Source: an uncultured Erysipelotrichaceae bacterium
Lineage (GTDB): Bacteria > Bacillota_I > Bacilli_A > Erysipelotrichales > Erysipelotrichaceae
Direction of reading: 5' to 3'
Length of the DNA stretch: 64,000 nucleotides
Assembly (NCBI GenBank): GCA_949289855.1
Contig: CASEPS010000004.1
Coordinates: forward strand, 1-64,000
In this document: one piece after another, positions 25,256 through 34,507 of the stretch
Position numbering within the stretch: position 1 is the stretch's first letter
Layout: each line of letters begins with the position of its first letter
Program-made: the position numbers and the translations under genes
Notes under the pieces: model-generated
Told to the model about the DNA's origin: nothing
The model's database searches: none
What the model saw: only the letters and a program-made list of their open reading frames with translations

Positions 25256-26758
25256 ATGAAGAAAAAACGTGTTTTGTTTGAGCAAACAAAATTCGTATCG
25301 ACAATTCTGAATGTAGTGGTAGCTTCAGCAGTGTCGATTACACTCCCTGGATGTGCAGCCGAACATCCAAACATTCAACCAACTGAAACACCAATGGCTA
25401 TTGATCTTACTGGAAATTGGAAAGAAATCGAACCTGATGACAATCAGTGGTACAAAGCAACAATTGATGATGATTCAATTACAGTTTTCCAAATTGACAG
25501 CAAATATGAAACAACCATTTGGAATGGTACCTATTCTTCACCAGAATCAGGAGATACATGGGAATGGACTTCTGAGTCTTTTGATGATGAAAATTCGGTA
25601 AAAGAATCCGATAGTGAAAAAACAAATGCCAAGGCTACTGCCGATACAAAAGCAAATGATTCCAAGTCTGATTCACCAGAGACAATGAACTTCAGTTATT
25701 CTGATGGAACTCTGTCTTTTGAAATTGAACTTGATAAAGAAACAAAAACTGTAGAAATGGAGAAAGTTGTTTTGCTTGACTATTCTTCTGCTGAAGTGTT
25801 TGAAATCAAGGACAAGGAAGGCAAGGTTACCGGAAAGTATTCTGTCCTGACGGTCAATAAGGCAGATGTTACAAATGATGCACTTGAGGATTGGTACAAC
25901 TCTTATGTTGCAGAAAGTGACTACAAATACGCAGTCATTGTTTTTGCTGACGAAGAAGGTAAAGGTATTTACGCTGACAGTAAAAATGTTTATGTAAATA
26001 CTGATCTATCGGAGGCAAAAGATGGTGGATATACTGAACCTGAATCGGATCCAACCTACGCAGTCGATGATGGTAAAATTGATGTATCAGAAAAAGTGCC
26101 AATTAAAAATGCTGAAGAAGTGTCTAGTGATAAAGATTCATCAAAGAATGAAGAAAAGGAAGATGATAAGAAAACAAGCGATAACAAAGATTCTACTTCA
26201 ACAAGTTCCAATAAAGAATCATCTTCTAACAAAGATTCTTCAAAGGATTCCGGAAACAGTAATACTGGAACTTCAACTAGTACAAAACCTTCCGGTAACA
26301 CATCTTCTTCAAAACCATCAACAAATACAGGAGGAACATCCAGCGGTAATCAATCTACTAATACAAAGCCAACTGATCCTAATGCGGGAAAGACAAAGGT
26401 TTGGGTTGTTGATTCACCAGCATGGGATGAAACAGTAGTTGTTACTCCGGCATGGACGGAGAATGTAACAGTGGTAGATACACCGGCATGGGATGAAACG
26501 ATTGTGATAACTCCTTCATATGATGTGACGACGTGTAATGCATGTGGCGCACAATTCACTGGTGGTAATCAAATCAATGATGTAGCAATGCATGCGTTTA
26601 CAGTTCATGGAGGGCCAGGAACTTATCACACGGATACTATTCCTGCAGTAACTCAAGTTGTTCATCATGATGCAGTAACACATGTTGAACAGATATACCA
26701 TGAAGCAGTAACTCAGGTAATTCATCATGATGAAGTTGGCCATTGGGAATGGCAGTGA
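25256..26758 (+). CDS. Secreted lipoprotein with Ser-rich stalk and paired-Cys/His C-terminal domain
   Basis: 500 residues. A long signal sequence ends in LPGC (Cys33), an unusual lipobox. Residues ~45-290 are beta-rich (LTGNWKEIEPDDNQWYKATI resembles lipocalin-like LTG-W domains). Residues ~290-375 are a Ser/Lys/Asn/Thr-rich spacer suited to crossing the wall. The C-terminus (about 380-500) has repeats of the form (S/T)PAW-E-V-V, then CNACGAQFTGG and HAFTVHGG, a C-x2-C...H-x4-H pattern like a zinc finger, then His-rich repeats HHDAVTHVEQIYHEAVTQVIHHDEV. It may bind metal or a surface ligand. The function is unknown. Confidence 0.7.
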   Translation: MKKKRVLFEQTKFVSTILNVVVASAVSITLPGCAAEHPNIQPTETPMAIDLTGNWKEIEPDDNQWYKATIDDDSITVFQIDSKYETTIWNGTYSSPESGDTWEWTSESFDDENSVKESDSEKTNAKATADTKANDSKSDSPETMNFSYSDGTLSFEIELDKETKTVEMEKVVLLDYSSAEVFEIKDKEGKVTGKYSVLTVNKADVTNDALEDWYNSYVAESDYKYAVIVFADEEGKGIYADSKNVYVNTDLSEAKDGGYTEPESDPTYAVDDGKIDVSEKVPIKNAEEVSSDKDSSKNEEKEDDKKTSDNKDSTSTSSNKESSSNKDSSKDSGNSNTGTSTSTKPSGNTSSSKPSTNTGGTSSGNQSTNTKPTDPNAGKTKVWVVDSPAWDETVVVTPAWTENVTVVDTPAWDETIVITPSYDVTTCNACGAQFTGGNQINDVAMHAFTVHGGPGTYHTDTIPAVTQVVHHDAVTHVEQIYHEAVTQVIHHDEVGHWEWQ

Positions 26759-26774
26759 AAATAAAAACTTATAC

Positions 26775-26806
26775 ACAGGAATACAGAAAAGTGTTCCTGT
26801 TTTTTA
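26775..26806 (+). terminator. Terminator after the lipoprotein gene
   Basis: ACAGGAA (26775-26781) pairs with TTCCTGT (26794-26800), followed by six T. Confidence 0.85.
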
Positions 26807-26832
26807 AATAGAGTAAAGGGGGATTAACAACA

Positions 26833-27011
26833 ATGGCGTTGAATGTGAAAAATGGATCATTGGTTCCTTAGTATTCGTTTTCTATGATTCATGGATGTTC
26901 TTTTTGAAAAAAGCACAAGGAAAAGGACATGTGTTTTTGTCTAAAGGATGGTTTAGCGGTAATAAACGAATATATTATTGTCATAACTGTGGAACAAACT
27001 TCAGAGTCTAA
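26833..27011 (+). pseudogene. Frameshifted small membrane/zinc-ribbon protein
   Basis: ATG 26833 opens MALNVKN but stops after 12 codons. In another frame the reading continues KWIIGSLVFVFYDSWMFFL, then KKAQGKGHVFLSKG and ends YYCHNCGTNFRV at 27011: a membrane segment plus a CHNCG half zinc ribbon. A one-base change in the A5 run at 26848-26852 would join both parts. The 3' portion alone could start at ATG 26895 (38 residues). GGGGG lies upstream of 26833. Either a broken gene, programmed slippage or a sequencing error. Confidence 0.4.
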
Positions 27012-27042
27012 AAATGTATATCAAATAAGATATACATTTTTA
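27011..27042 (+). terminator. Terminator upstream of the first giant adhesin
   Basis: A-rich TGTATATC (up to 27022), loop of six, GATATACA (27029-27036) followed by five T. It isolates the adhesin gene from upstream transcription. Confidence 0.8.
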
Positions 27043-27121
27043 ATTTAGAAATAACACTACTGATTAGTGGTGAGATATATAGATAAATTACAAGAGGAAG
27101 GAAAGGAGATTGATTTAAGAG

Positions 27122-30100
27122 ATGAATCTGAAAAGAAATCTAAAAAAAGGTTTAGCTGTAGTATTCTCGGCAATGATGATGACATCTGGAATGAATATTC
27201 CAATTGTAGCTGAAGATACAGTTAAAGATGATCCTTCACAGATGCATATTGTATATGGTCTTGGTGAAGGTAAAATCACTGTGACACAGAATGGCGAAAC
27301 CACAGAACTTACATCTGGTGCGTCAGGTGAACAGCAGGTTTTTACAGTACAGGGTAATGAAAATGAACCAGTAGAAATTACTGTTGAAGCCGGCACTGAT
27401 TTCAATGTAGAACGTTTCAGTGAATACATTTATGGTGCTGAAGCAGATGAAATCACAACTTATGTATCAGAACCAACAAAAACAGTATCTCAGACTATTA
27501 ATATCAGTATGGGTAAGATTGTGGAAATTGCATTCACTGATCCGGTGATGCGAAATGAGGTGATGCCACTTGGACCCGCATGTTCAATGGGACAGTACCA
27601 GAGTCATGGGTTTGCTGGTTTGGCGGATTTTGCAATGACACAGATTGGAACCCCTTACGCAACAGGTGGCACAGGATTTGGTTTATATGATTGCTGTGGA
27701 TTAGTCAGCAGAGCATTCTGGGCTATTGGATGGACAGGTTATGAAAATCCTCCCGGATTCCATAACACAAATGGCTGGCATAACATTCTGCAAGCTGTAG
27801 GATTTGAATATAGTGATATTGATCTTGCTCAAGGCTTCAATCCTGCAGCATATCCAACACAAAGAGGCGATATTGCTATTTTCTACAATGAACACGGAAT
27901 TGCTGGACCAAACGCTGTACATGCTGCCATTATGCTGGATAACAATAACATGGTCGGTGCTTTGTATCAGGGAGTCACAAATCAGATTCCTGTATCCAAC
28001 TGGTATACACAATCTGGTTTAGGAGCAAAAGATTCAAGATATGTGAGAATTTATCATCTTTCATATCAGCCGGAAATTCCAACAACAGTTACTGTAACCA
28101 AGACATCTACTAAAGCAGATGTCACTAATGGCAACAGTCTGTATTCAATGGAAGGTGCAGAATACACCATTTATAGAGATCAGGCATGTACACAGGCACT
28201 TACAACTGTAACAATTGGCGCTGATGGAAGAGGTACATCAGGAGAGTTTACACTGGATACTCCTAATGCAACTACTCTGTATGCAAAGGAAACAAAAGCG
28301 CCAAATAATGGTTCTTATAAGCTGAATCAGTCAGTCATTTCGTTTACAGTTCAGAATGGTAGCGGTAGCTTTACTGCACAGGATGAACCAATCAATGACC
28401 CTTTAATGATTCAGATCAGCAAACTTTCTGAAGATAATGAGATTATTGATAATCCATCTTCTCTTGAAGGTGCTGAATTTACAGTCAAGTATTACACTGG
28501 TGAGTACAATACACTCGAAGAACTTGCTGGTGTAGAGCCGACAAAGACATGGGTTCTCGGAACAAAGAAATTAGGAAGTGTTTATGCAGCTCTCCTTTCT
28601 GATGAATATAAAGTAGGTGGAGACGATTTTTATTATTCGTCTAATGGTACTCCTGTTCTTTATTTAGGAACACTCACTATTGAAGAAACGAAAGCTCCAG
28701 TTGGTTATACTAAAGAAGGTGCATTGAGCTTTAAAGTAAATAATGAAACTCAAGAAGCAGAACTTATTGATGGCGTTGCATTATTTAAATTATTGAATGA
28801 AAACAGTCAAGTTGCATTCAAGACAGCCAATGGTCTTTCCATTGATAATGCTGAACTGATCAAGGAAGAACGTTCCATTCGTGGCGGTTTCTCTTTGAAC
28901 AAGACAGATAGCCAGACAGATACACAGTGGCAGGGTGATGCTACAAATCTTCAGGCTACATTTACTCTCCATAACGACAACAACTTTGATGCTGTTATGA
29001 GAGATTCTGATGGTACTGTTCTTGGTTCAGCAGAAGCAGGACAGGATTTTAACTATAAAATCACAACTGATGCTTCCGGTAACTGGACATCACCAGCTGG
29101 ATTCCTTCCTGTTGGTAAGTATACATTAAGGGAATCATCTGCTCCTAATGGATATAATCTGACAAACACAACATATCAGTTTGAAATCACTGAAACAAAT
29201 ACAAATATCAATATTGATCATGTATTCAAGAATGATATTATTCGTGGTGGTTTCAAACTCCAGAAGAACGATACAGTTCTTGGAACAACTCCACAGGGTA
29301 ATGCGAATCTGAAAATTGAATTTGAAGTTTATTCTAATTCCAATTCTCCAGTAGTAGTAAATGGTGTCACATACCACAAGGGCGACCTTGTATGGTCCGG
29401 TACAACAAATGATCAGGGCTATTATGAGTCACCAGCTAACCTTCTCCCATATGGTACATACACATTGAAGGAAAAAGCAGCTCCTACTGGTTACCAGTAT
29501 GAAGGCAGCCTTCAGACAGTATTTGAAATCAGACAGAATGGAACATTAGTTGATCTGACAACTGGTCAGATTTCTGATGAAGTCACTCGTGGTGGTTTCA
29601 AGGTTCAGAAAAACGATACTGATCTTGATGCTGAAGCACAGGGATCAGCAAACCTTTCAATGGAATTTGAAGTTGTCAACAACAGCACAAATCCTGTAGT
29701 TGTTAATGGACAGACATATGCAAAGGGCGAAGTCGTATTCACAGGAACAACTAATGAACAGGGTGTATATGAATCCGCTTCTGATCTTCTTCCTTATGGT
29801 GATTACATTTTGAATGAAACAAAAGCACCTGTAGGATATACAGACAGAGGAAACAAGTCAGTTGAATTTACTGTATCTGAAGAAGCAGTCATTATTGATC
29901 TGACTGATGACATTACAAATGAAGTCATTCGTGGCGGTTTCAGAGTTCAGAAGAAAGATAAAGAAACAGCTACCCGTCCACAGGGGGATACAGATTTTGC
30001 AATGACATTTGAGGTCGTTACAAACAATGAACATCCTGTAGTAGTCAATGGTGAAACATACGAAAAGGGTGATGTTGTTTATACGAATTCCACAAATGCT

Positions 30101-33100
30101 GAAGGTATTTTCGAATCTGTAAATGATCTTCTTCCTTATGGTAACTACACATTGAATGAAGTTAAGCCACCTGTTGGTTATACAACTGATGGTAATTTGT
30201 CCGTCACATTCGATATTTCTGAAGATACAGCAATCATTGATCTGACAAACGTAATCAATAACCGTGTTGTACTTGGTGGCCTCAATCTCCACAAAGTTTT
30301 CACAGACGTTGAAGGAACAAACTGGACTGAAAATGAATCAGGTGCTGTATTTGCAGTAGTCAGAGATACATATGTTGAACAGTACGGTTCTGTAGCAGAA
30401 GCAATTGCTCATCAATATGGTGTAACAACTGCTGAAGTTACAAATCGCGACTGGCTCTATGAAAATCTGTTTGTTGATAGTGATACAGCAGATACACTGA
30501 ACAAAGACGGTTCTAACGCAGATCTTATGACTGGTCATGAATATGCAGTCATCAGAACAAATGCAGATGGCAATGCCACAACAGGAGAAAAGGTTCTTGC
30601 TTATGGCAATTACACAGTTGCACAGCTTGCTTCCGGTGAGGATGAAATCACAGTAACTGATCAAAAGTACAATGTAACTATCAATGGTGATGGTACAATG
30701 CTTCAGCTTCAGGCTTCCAATATTCCTCAGACTTATTTCATCAGAATGGTCAAGAGAGATGCTGATACAGGTGAACTCAGCACATTTAATTCTGCTGAAT
30801 TCAAGATCTTCCAGCTTGAAGATGTCCGTGGTGAAGAAGTTAACGAGTATGTAACAATGAAGGTTGGTTCTGTAGTGTATGACACATTCAGAACAACATC
30901 AGATAATGGTTCCAATGATCTTCCATCTGGAACATTCTATGCCGTTGGTGAATCTGCTGGTACAGTAACAACTCCACTCAAACTTGAATCTGGTTTGTAT
31001 AGAATTGAAGAAGTTGCTACACCTGATGGTTTTGTCACATCCGAACCAATTGAACAGGTTGTAAGACTTGCTAATATTTCCGAAACTGATGAAGAAGATA
31101 ACAACTTCATCACTGTTACAATTGCTGACCCAAGAGCTTATGGTGAACTTGTTATCAACAAGTCAATTGTTGATACAGCTGCAGATACAGATCTTATTCC
31201 TGCTGATGTACTCAGCAAGATTGAATTCACACTGACTGCTGCTGAAGACATCATCAATCCTGATGATGGAACAGTTCTTACAAAGAAGGGTGAAGTTGCC
31301 AAGGATATCCTTGGTAATACAGTAGGAAAGTTCAACCTCAACGCAGAAGGCAAGGCAACAGTATCCAAGATTGCTCTTGGTAAGTACCTGCTGACAGAAA
31401 CATTTATTCCTGATGAACTTGCTGTTAACACAGAAACATGGAATGTTGACTTCATTCAGACAGAAGGCGATGTAACAACACAGGTTTACAATGTCACACT
31501 TGATATTGAAAACAAGCCTACTTACATCGAACTCTCCAAAAAGGCTGTCACAGGTGATGATGAACTTCCTGGCGCTCACATTCAGGTAATTGAAAAGGAT
31601 ACTGGAATTGTTGTTGATGAATACACATCAACTGAAACTCCACATTCCATCAAGGGTCTGAAGCGTGATACAACATACATCATGCGTGAAACAATCACTC
31701 CAAATGAAGGTGAGTATATCAAGGCAACCGATATTGAGTTTACTGTTAACGCTGATGGATCTGTAAAGACAGTCACAATGATTGACAAGCTCGTCACTCT
31801 CAGAAAGAGCGATGTGAATGACAATCTTGCAGCTGGTGCTGAAATTACAATCACTGGTACAAATGGTGAAACAGTTGATGTAATCACAACTGATGGAGAA
31901 AACACATTCCACATCTATAACCTGACCGCTGGCGAAACATACAAGGTTTCTGAAACAGTTGTTCCTGAAGGATATGTCAAGTTCAATGATTTCACATTTA
32001 CAGTTCTTGATGATGGCAAAGATCAGACTCTGGAAATTGTAAATAAGAGAGTCAGTGCCACAAAGATCAATACAGCTGGTGAAGCAATCTCCGGCGCTGA
32101 AATGAATGTTACTGATGTCAATGGAAATATCATTGACAGCTGGACAACAGATGGAACAGATCATTATATTAACGGCCTCGTTGAAGAAAATGATTATGTT
32201 TTGAATGAAGTCAAAGCTGCTAATGGTTATGTCATTGCAACATCTATTCCATTCACAGTTACTGGTGCTGATGATCAGAACATCAAAGTTGATCAGAATG
32301 TAACAATGACTGACAAGACAGTTGAAATCCAGAAGGTTGATATGTGTGGTGTCAATGTTGATGGCGCACAGCTTACAGTCTATGAACTGGACGAAAATGG
32401 CAATGTCATCACTGAAACAGTTATGGATGAAGCTGGTAATCCGGTAGAACAGCCAAAGGTTGTTGATCAGTGGACAACAGTTCTTGGAATGCATCATTAT
32501 GCAAACAATCTGATTGCTGGTCATACATATAAGGTAGTTGAAACATTTGTCCCAGAAGGATATACGAAAGCTCCTGACTATGTATTTACAGTAGCAGATG
32601 ATGGCAAGGATCAGACTGAAACAATCGTCAATAAACAGGTACTGATTTCCAAAGAGACAGTTGGTGGTGAACCAGTAGAGGGCGCAATCCTCACAATTAT
32701 TGACAAGGAAACAGGCGAAGTTGTTGACAGATTCGTAACTGAAAAGACAAAGCATGAATCCAACAATCTTGAAGTTGGCAAGACATACATTCTGCACGAA
32801 GACACAACACCGGCAGGATTTGTAACAGCAACAGATGTTGAATTCACTGTAACTGAAGACGGTGTTGACCAGACAGTTACTATGGTTGATGCAGTCGAGG
32901 AAGTTGCTAAGGTCGATCAGAATGGCGATCTTCTCAAGGGCGCATCTCTTGAACTTGTTAATGAACAGGGTGAAGTCATTGATTCCTGGATTTCCGGAAG
33001 ACATGTCATTGATCTTACAGAAGAACAGATAACAGATCTTGAATCTGGCAAGTTTGTAGAAACAGTGATGGAAGATGGCAGAACAGCTGAAATCATTGTT

Positions 33101-34507
33101 ACTGACAAGAATGTAACATCTACACCAGATGAAAAGCCTGAAGAAACAGATGATCCGGAAGCAGGAGATGATAAGGAAGACGTATGTGAAATCAAATATG
33201 CAGAACCAGCTGAAGAGCTGACTGAAATTGAAGTCACAGAAGATTCTGACCTTGCATTTACTCTTGTCATTACGAATGAAGACGGTTCCAAGGAATATAT
33301 CAACATTGATCTCAATGGTGATGAAACTACTCACAGACTCAATAACACAGTAGCTGGTACAAAGTACACAGTACGTGAAGTTGACGAAGTTGATGGATAT
33401 TATTTCGCTGAAAACCAGGAAGTCAATGTAACTGGTACAGAAGATCACACAACAACAATGATTGATAACATCATCAACTATCGTATCAACAAGGTTGATG
33501 AAGATGGAAACAACATTGCTGGTGTTCTGATGTCCATGAAGGATATTACAGATCCAGAAAATCCGGTCGATGTAGAACTGCCAAATGGTGGTGTGACTAC
33601 AGAACTAGGATTTGATCTGACTGGTATTCTTATTGCTGGTCACAGATACGAGATTACAGAAGAAAGAACAGTTCCAGGCTATTCAATGCCACAGGTATCT
33701 ACAATGGAATTTGTAGTGCCAACACACGGAAGTGCTGAATGGACAGTTCTGAACTTCGAAAATCTCTCCAATGCAATTGCAGTATCCAAGGTAGACAATG
33801 CTGGCAAGCCACTTGCTGGTGCAAGGATGCAGATCATCGAAGCAACTGTTGCAGAGGATGGAACAATTACTGAAGGTGATGTAGTTTACGAATTCACAAC
33901 AACAGACACACCGACAGACATTTCCGATTATGTAAAGGGTGGAGATGGAACTCAGTACATTCTGAGAGAAGTCGAAAGTCCATTCGGATATGAAGTAATC
34001 GAAGACATGCTCTTTACAGTAGACATGGCAAAGCCTGGCACTGCACAGCTGCTCACAGCTGTAGACAGTCTTGAACATGTATTTATCAAGGCAGTCAAAG
34101 TTGATGCTGCTGATCACAACAAGGTGCTTGAAGGTGCAGAACTTACACTTTTCACAGCAGATGGTGAAATTGCAAAGACTGTAGACGGCAAGGATGCTGT
34201 AGCTGTCACTGATGAAAACGGTGAGATTTACTGGGAAGTTGAATATGCTGAAGGCATGTATGTTCAGGAAACAAAAGCACCTGAAGGTTACAAGCTCAAC
34301 TCCAATTTCCATGAAGTCAAGATTGGTGAAGATTATACATTCGTAGAAAATGAGCCAATTGAAATCATGGTTGCGGATGAAGCAAATCCAAAGACTGGTA
34401 TTACTTCCGGAATCGGTGGAATGATTGCAATGGCTGGAATGGCCGGCGCACTTGGCGTATTGCTTTACAGCATGCGCAAAAAGGAAAAGACATCCGAAGC
34501 TGAGTGA
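27122..34507 (+). CDS. Giant sortase-anchored SpaA/Cna_B adhesin with NlpC/P60-like head
   Basis: 2461 residues. Signal peptide (1-31, ending NIPIVAED). Residues ~150-325 are an NlpC/P60-like domain: FAMTQIGTPYATGG, the active-site motif D190-C191-C192-G-L and the His at 267 (NAVHAAIML). From ~325 on, about twenty SpaA/Cna_B-type domains follow, each ending in E-box-like KETKAPNNGSY, RESSAPNGY, NEVKAANGY or similar. Such domains form Lys-Asn isopeptide bonds that stiffen a long stalk. The C-terminus is NPKTG, a hydrophobic helix and RKKEK: a sorting signal. It would be a wall-attached rod with a possible peptidoglycan- or amide-cleaving head. GGAAAGGAG lies upstream of ATG. Confidence 0.9.
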   Translation: MNLKRNLKKGLAVVFSAMMMTSGMNIPIVAEDTVKDDPSQMHIVYGLGEGKITVTQNGETTELTSGASGEQQVFTVQGNENEPVEITVEAGTDFNVERFSEYIYGAEADEITTYVSEPTKTVSQTINISMGKIVEIAFTDPVMRNEVMPLGPACSMGQYQSHGFAGLADFAMTQIGTPYATGGTGFGLYDCCGLVSRAFWAIGWTGYENPPGFHNTNGWHNILQAVGFEYSDIDLAQGFNPAAYPTQRGDIAIFYNEHGIAGPNAVHAAIMLDNNNMVGALYQGVTNQIPVSNWYTQSGLGAKDSRYVRIYHLSYQPEIPTTVTVTKTSTKADVTNGNSLYSMEGAEYTIYRDQACTQALTTVTIGADGRGTSGEFTLDTPNATTLYAKETKAPNNGSYKLNQSVISFTVQNGSGSFTAQDEPINDPLMIQISKLSEDNEIIDNPSSLEGAEFTVKYYTGEYNTLEELAGVEPTKTWVLGTKKLGSVYAALLSDEYKVGGDDFYYSSNGTPVLYLGTLTIEETKAPVGYTKEGALSFKVNNETQEAELIDGVALFKLLNENSQVAFKTANGLSIDNAELIKEERSIRGGFSLNKTDSQTDTQWQGDATNLQATFTLHNDNNFDAVMRDSDGTVLGSAEAGQDFNYKITTDASGNWTSPAGFLPVGKYTLRESSAPNGYNLTNTTYQFEITETNTNINIDHVFKNDIIRGGFKLQKNDTVLGTTPQGNANLKIEFEVYSNSNSPVVVNGVTYHKGDLVWSGTTNDQGYYESPANLLPYGTYTLKEKAAPTGYQYEGSLQTVFEIRQNGTLVDLTTGQISDEVTRGGFKVQKNDTDLDAEAQGSANLSMEFEVVNNSTNPVVVNGQTYAKGEVVFTGTTNEQGVYESASDLLPYGDYILNETKAPVGYTDRGNKSVEFTVSEEAVIIDLTDDITNEVIRGGFRVQKKDKETATRPQGDTDFAMTFEVVTNNEHPVVVNGETYEKGDVVYTNSTNAEGIFESVNDLLPYGNYTLNEVKPPVGYTTDGNLSVTFDISEDTAIIDLTNVINNRVVLGGLNLHKVFTDVEGTNWTENESGAVFAVVRDTYVEQYGSVAEAIAHQYGVTTAEVTNRDWLYENLFVDSDTADTLNKDGSNADLMTGHEYAVIRTNADGNATTGEKVLAYGNYTVAQLASGEDEITVTDQKYNVTINGDGTMLQLQASNIPQTYFIRMVKRDADTGELSTFNSAEFKIFQLEDVRGEEVNEYVTMKVGSVVYDTFRTTSDNGSNDLPSGTFYAVGESAGTVTTPLKLESGLYRIEEVATPDGFVTSEPIEQVVRLANISETDEEDNNFITVTIADPRAYGELVINKSIVDTAADTDLIPADVLSKIEFTLTAAEDIINPDDGTVLTKKGEVAKDILGNTVGKFNLNAEGKATVSKIALGKYLLTETFIPDELAVNTETWNVDFIQTEGDVTTQVYNVTLDIENKPTYIELSKKAVTGDDELPGAHIQVIEKDTGIVVDEYTSTETPHSIKGLKRDTTYIMRETITPNEGEYIKATDIEFTVNADGSVKTVTMIDKLVTLRKSDVNDNLAAGAEITITGTNGETVDVITTDGENTFHIYNLTAGETYKVSETVVPEGYVKFNDFTFTVLDDGKDQTLEIVNKRVSATKINTAGEAISGAEMNVTDVNGNIIDSWTTDGTDHYINGLVEENDYVLNEVKAANGYVIATSIPFTVTGADDQNIKVDQNVTMTDKTVEIQKVDMCGVNVDGAQLTVYELDENGNVITETVMDEAGNPVEQPKVVDQWTTVLGMHHYANNLIAGHTYKVVETFVPEGYTKAPDYVFTVADDGKDQTETIVNKQVLISKETVGGEPVEGAILTIIDKETGEVVDRFVTEKTKHESNNLEVGKTYILHEDTTPAGFVTATDVEFTVTEDGVDQTVTMVDAVEEVAKVDQNGDLLKGASLELVNEQGEVIDSWISGRHVIDLTEEQITDLESGKFVETVMEDGRTAEIIVTDKNVTSTPDEKPEETDDPEAGDDKEDVCEIKYAEPAEELTEIEVTEDSDLAFTLVITNEDGSKEYINIDLNGDETTHRLNNTVAGTKYTVREVDEVDGYYFAENQEVNVTGTEDHTTTMIDNIINYRINKVDEDGNNIAGVLMSMKDITDPENPVDVELPNGGVTTELGFDLTGILIAGHRYEITEERTVPGYSMPQVSTMEFVVPTHGSAEWTVLNFENLSNAIAVSKVDNAGKPLAGARMQIIEATVAEDGTITEGDVVYEFTTTDTPTDISDYVKGGDGTQYILREVESPFGYEVIEDMLFTVDMAKPGTAQLLTAVDSLEHVFIKAVKVDAADHNKVLEGAELTLFTADGEIAKTVDGKDAVAVTDENGEIYWEVEYAEGMYVQETKAPEGYKLNSNFHEVKIGEDYTFVENEPIEIMVADEANPKTGITSGIGGMIAMAGMAGALGVLLYSMRKKEKTSEAE
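30286..34500 (+). repeat. Long diverged direct duplicate, copy 1
   Basis: The C-terminal ~1400 codons of this adhesin gene are closely similar at DNA level to 51346-55430 of the second giant adhesin gene. For example ACATTYAATTCTGC and GATGTCCGTGGTGAAGAAGT recur in the same order. The copies differ in number of stalk domains and by an insertion at about 32996-33350. This pair can recombine. Confidence 0.8.

Noticed and set aside
26769-26777. TTATACACA, a perfect DnaA box
   Set aside because: Single copy overlapping a terminator, 3.7 kb from the iterons; no second box seen near the origin candidate.
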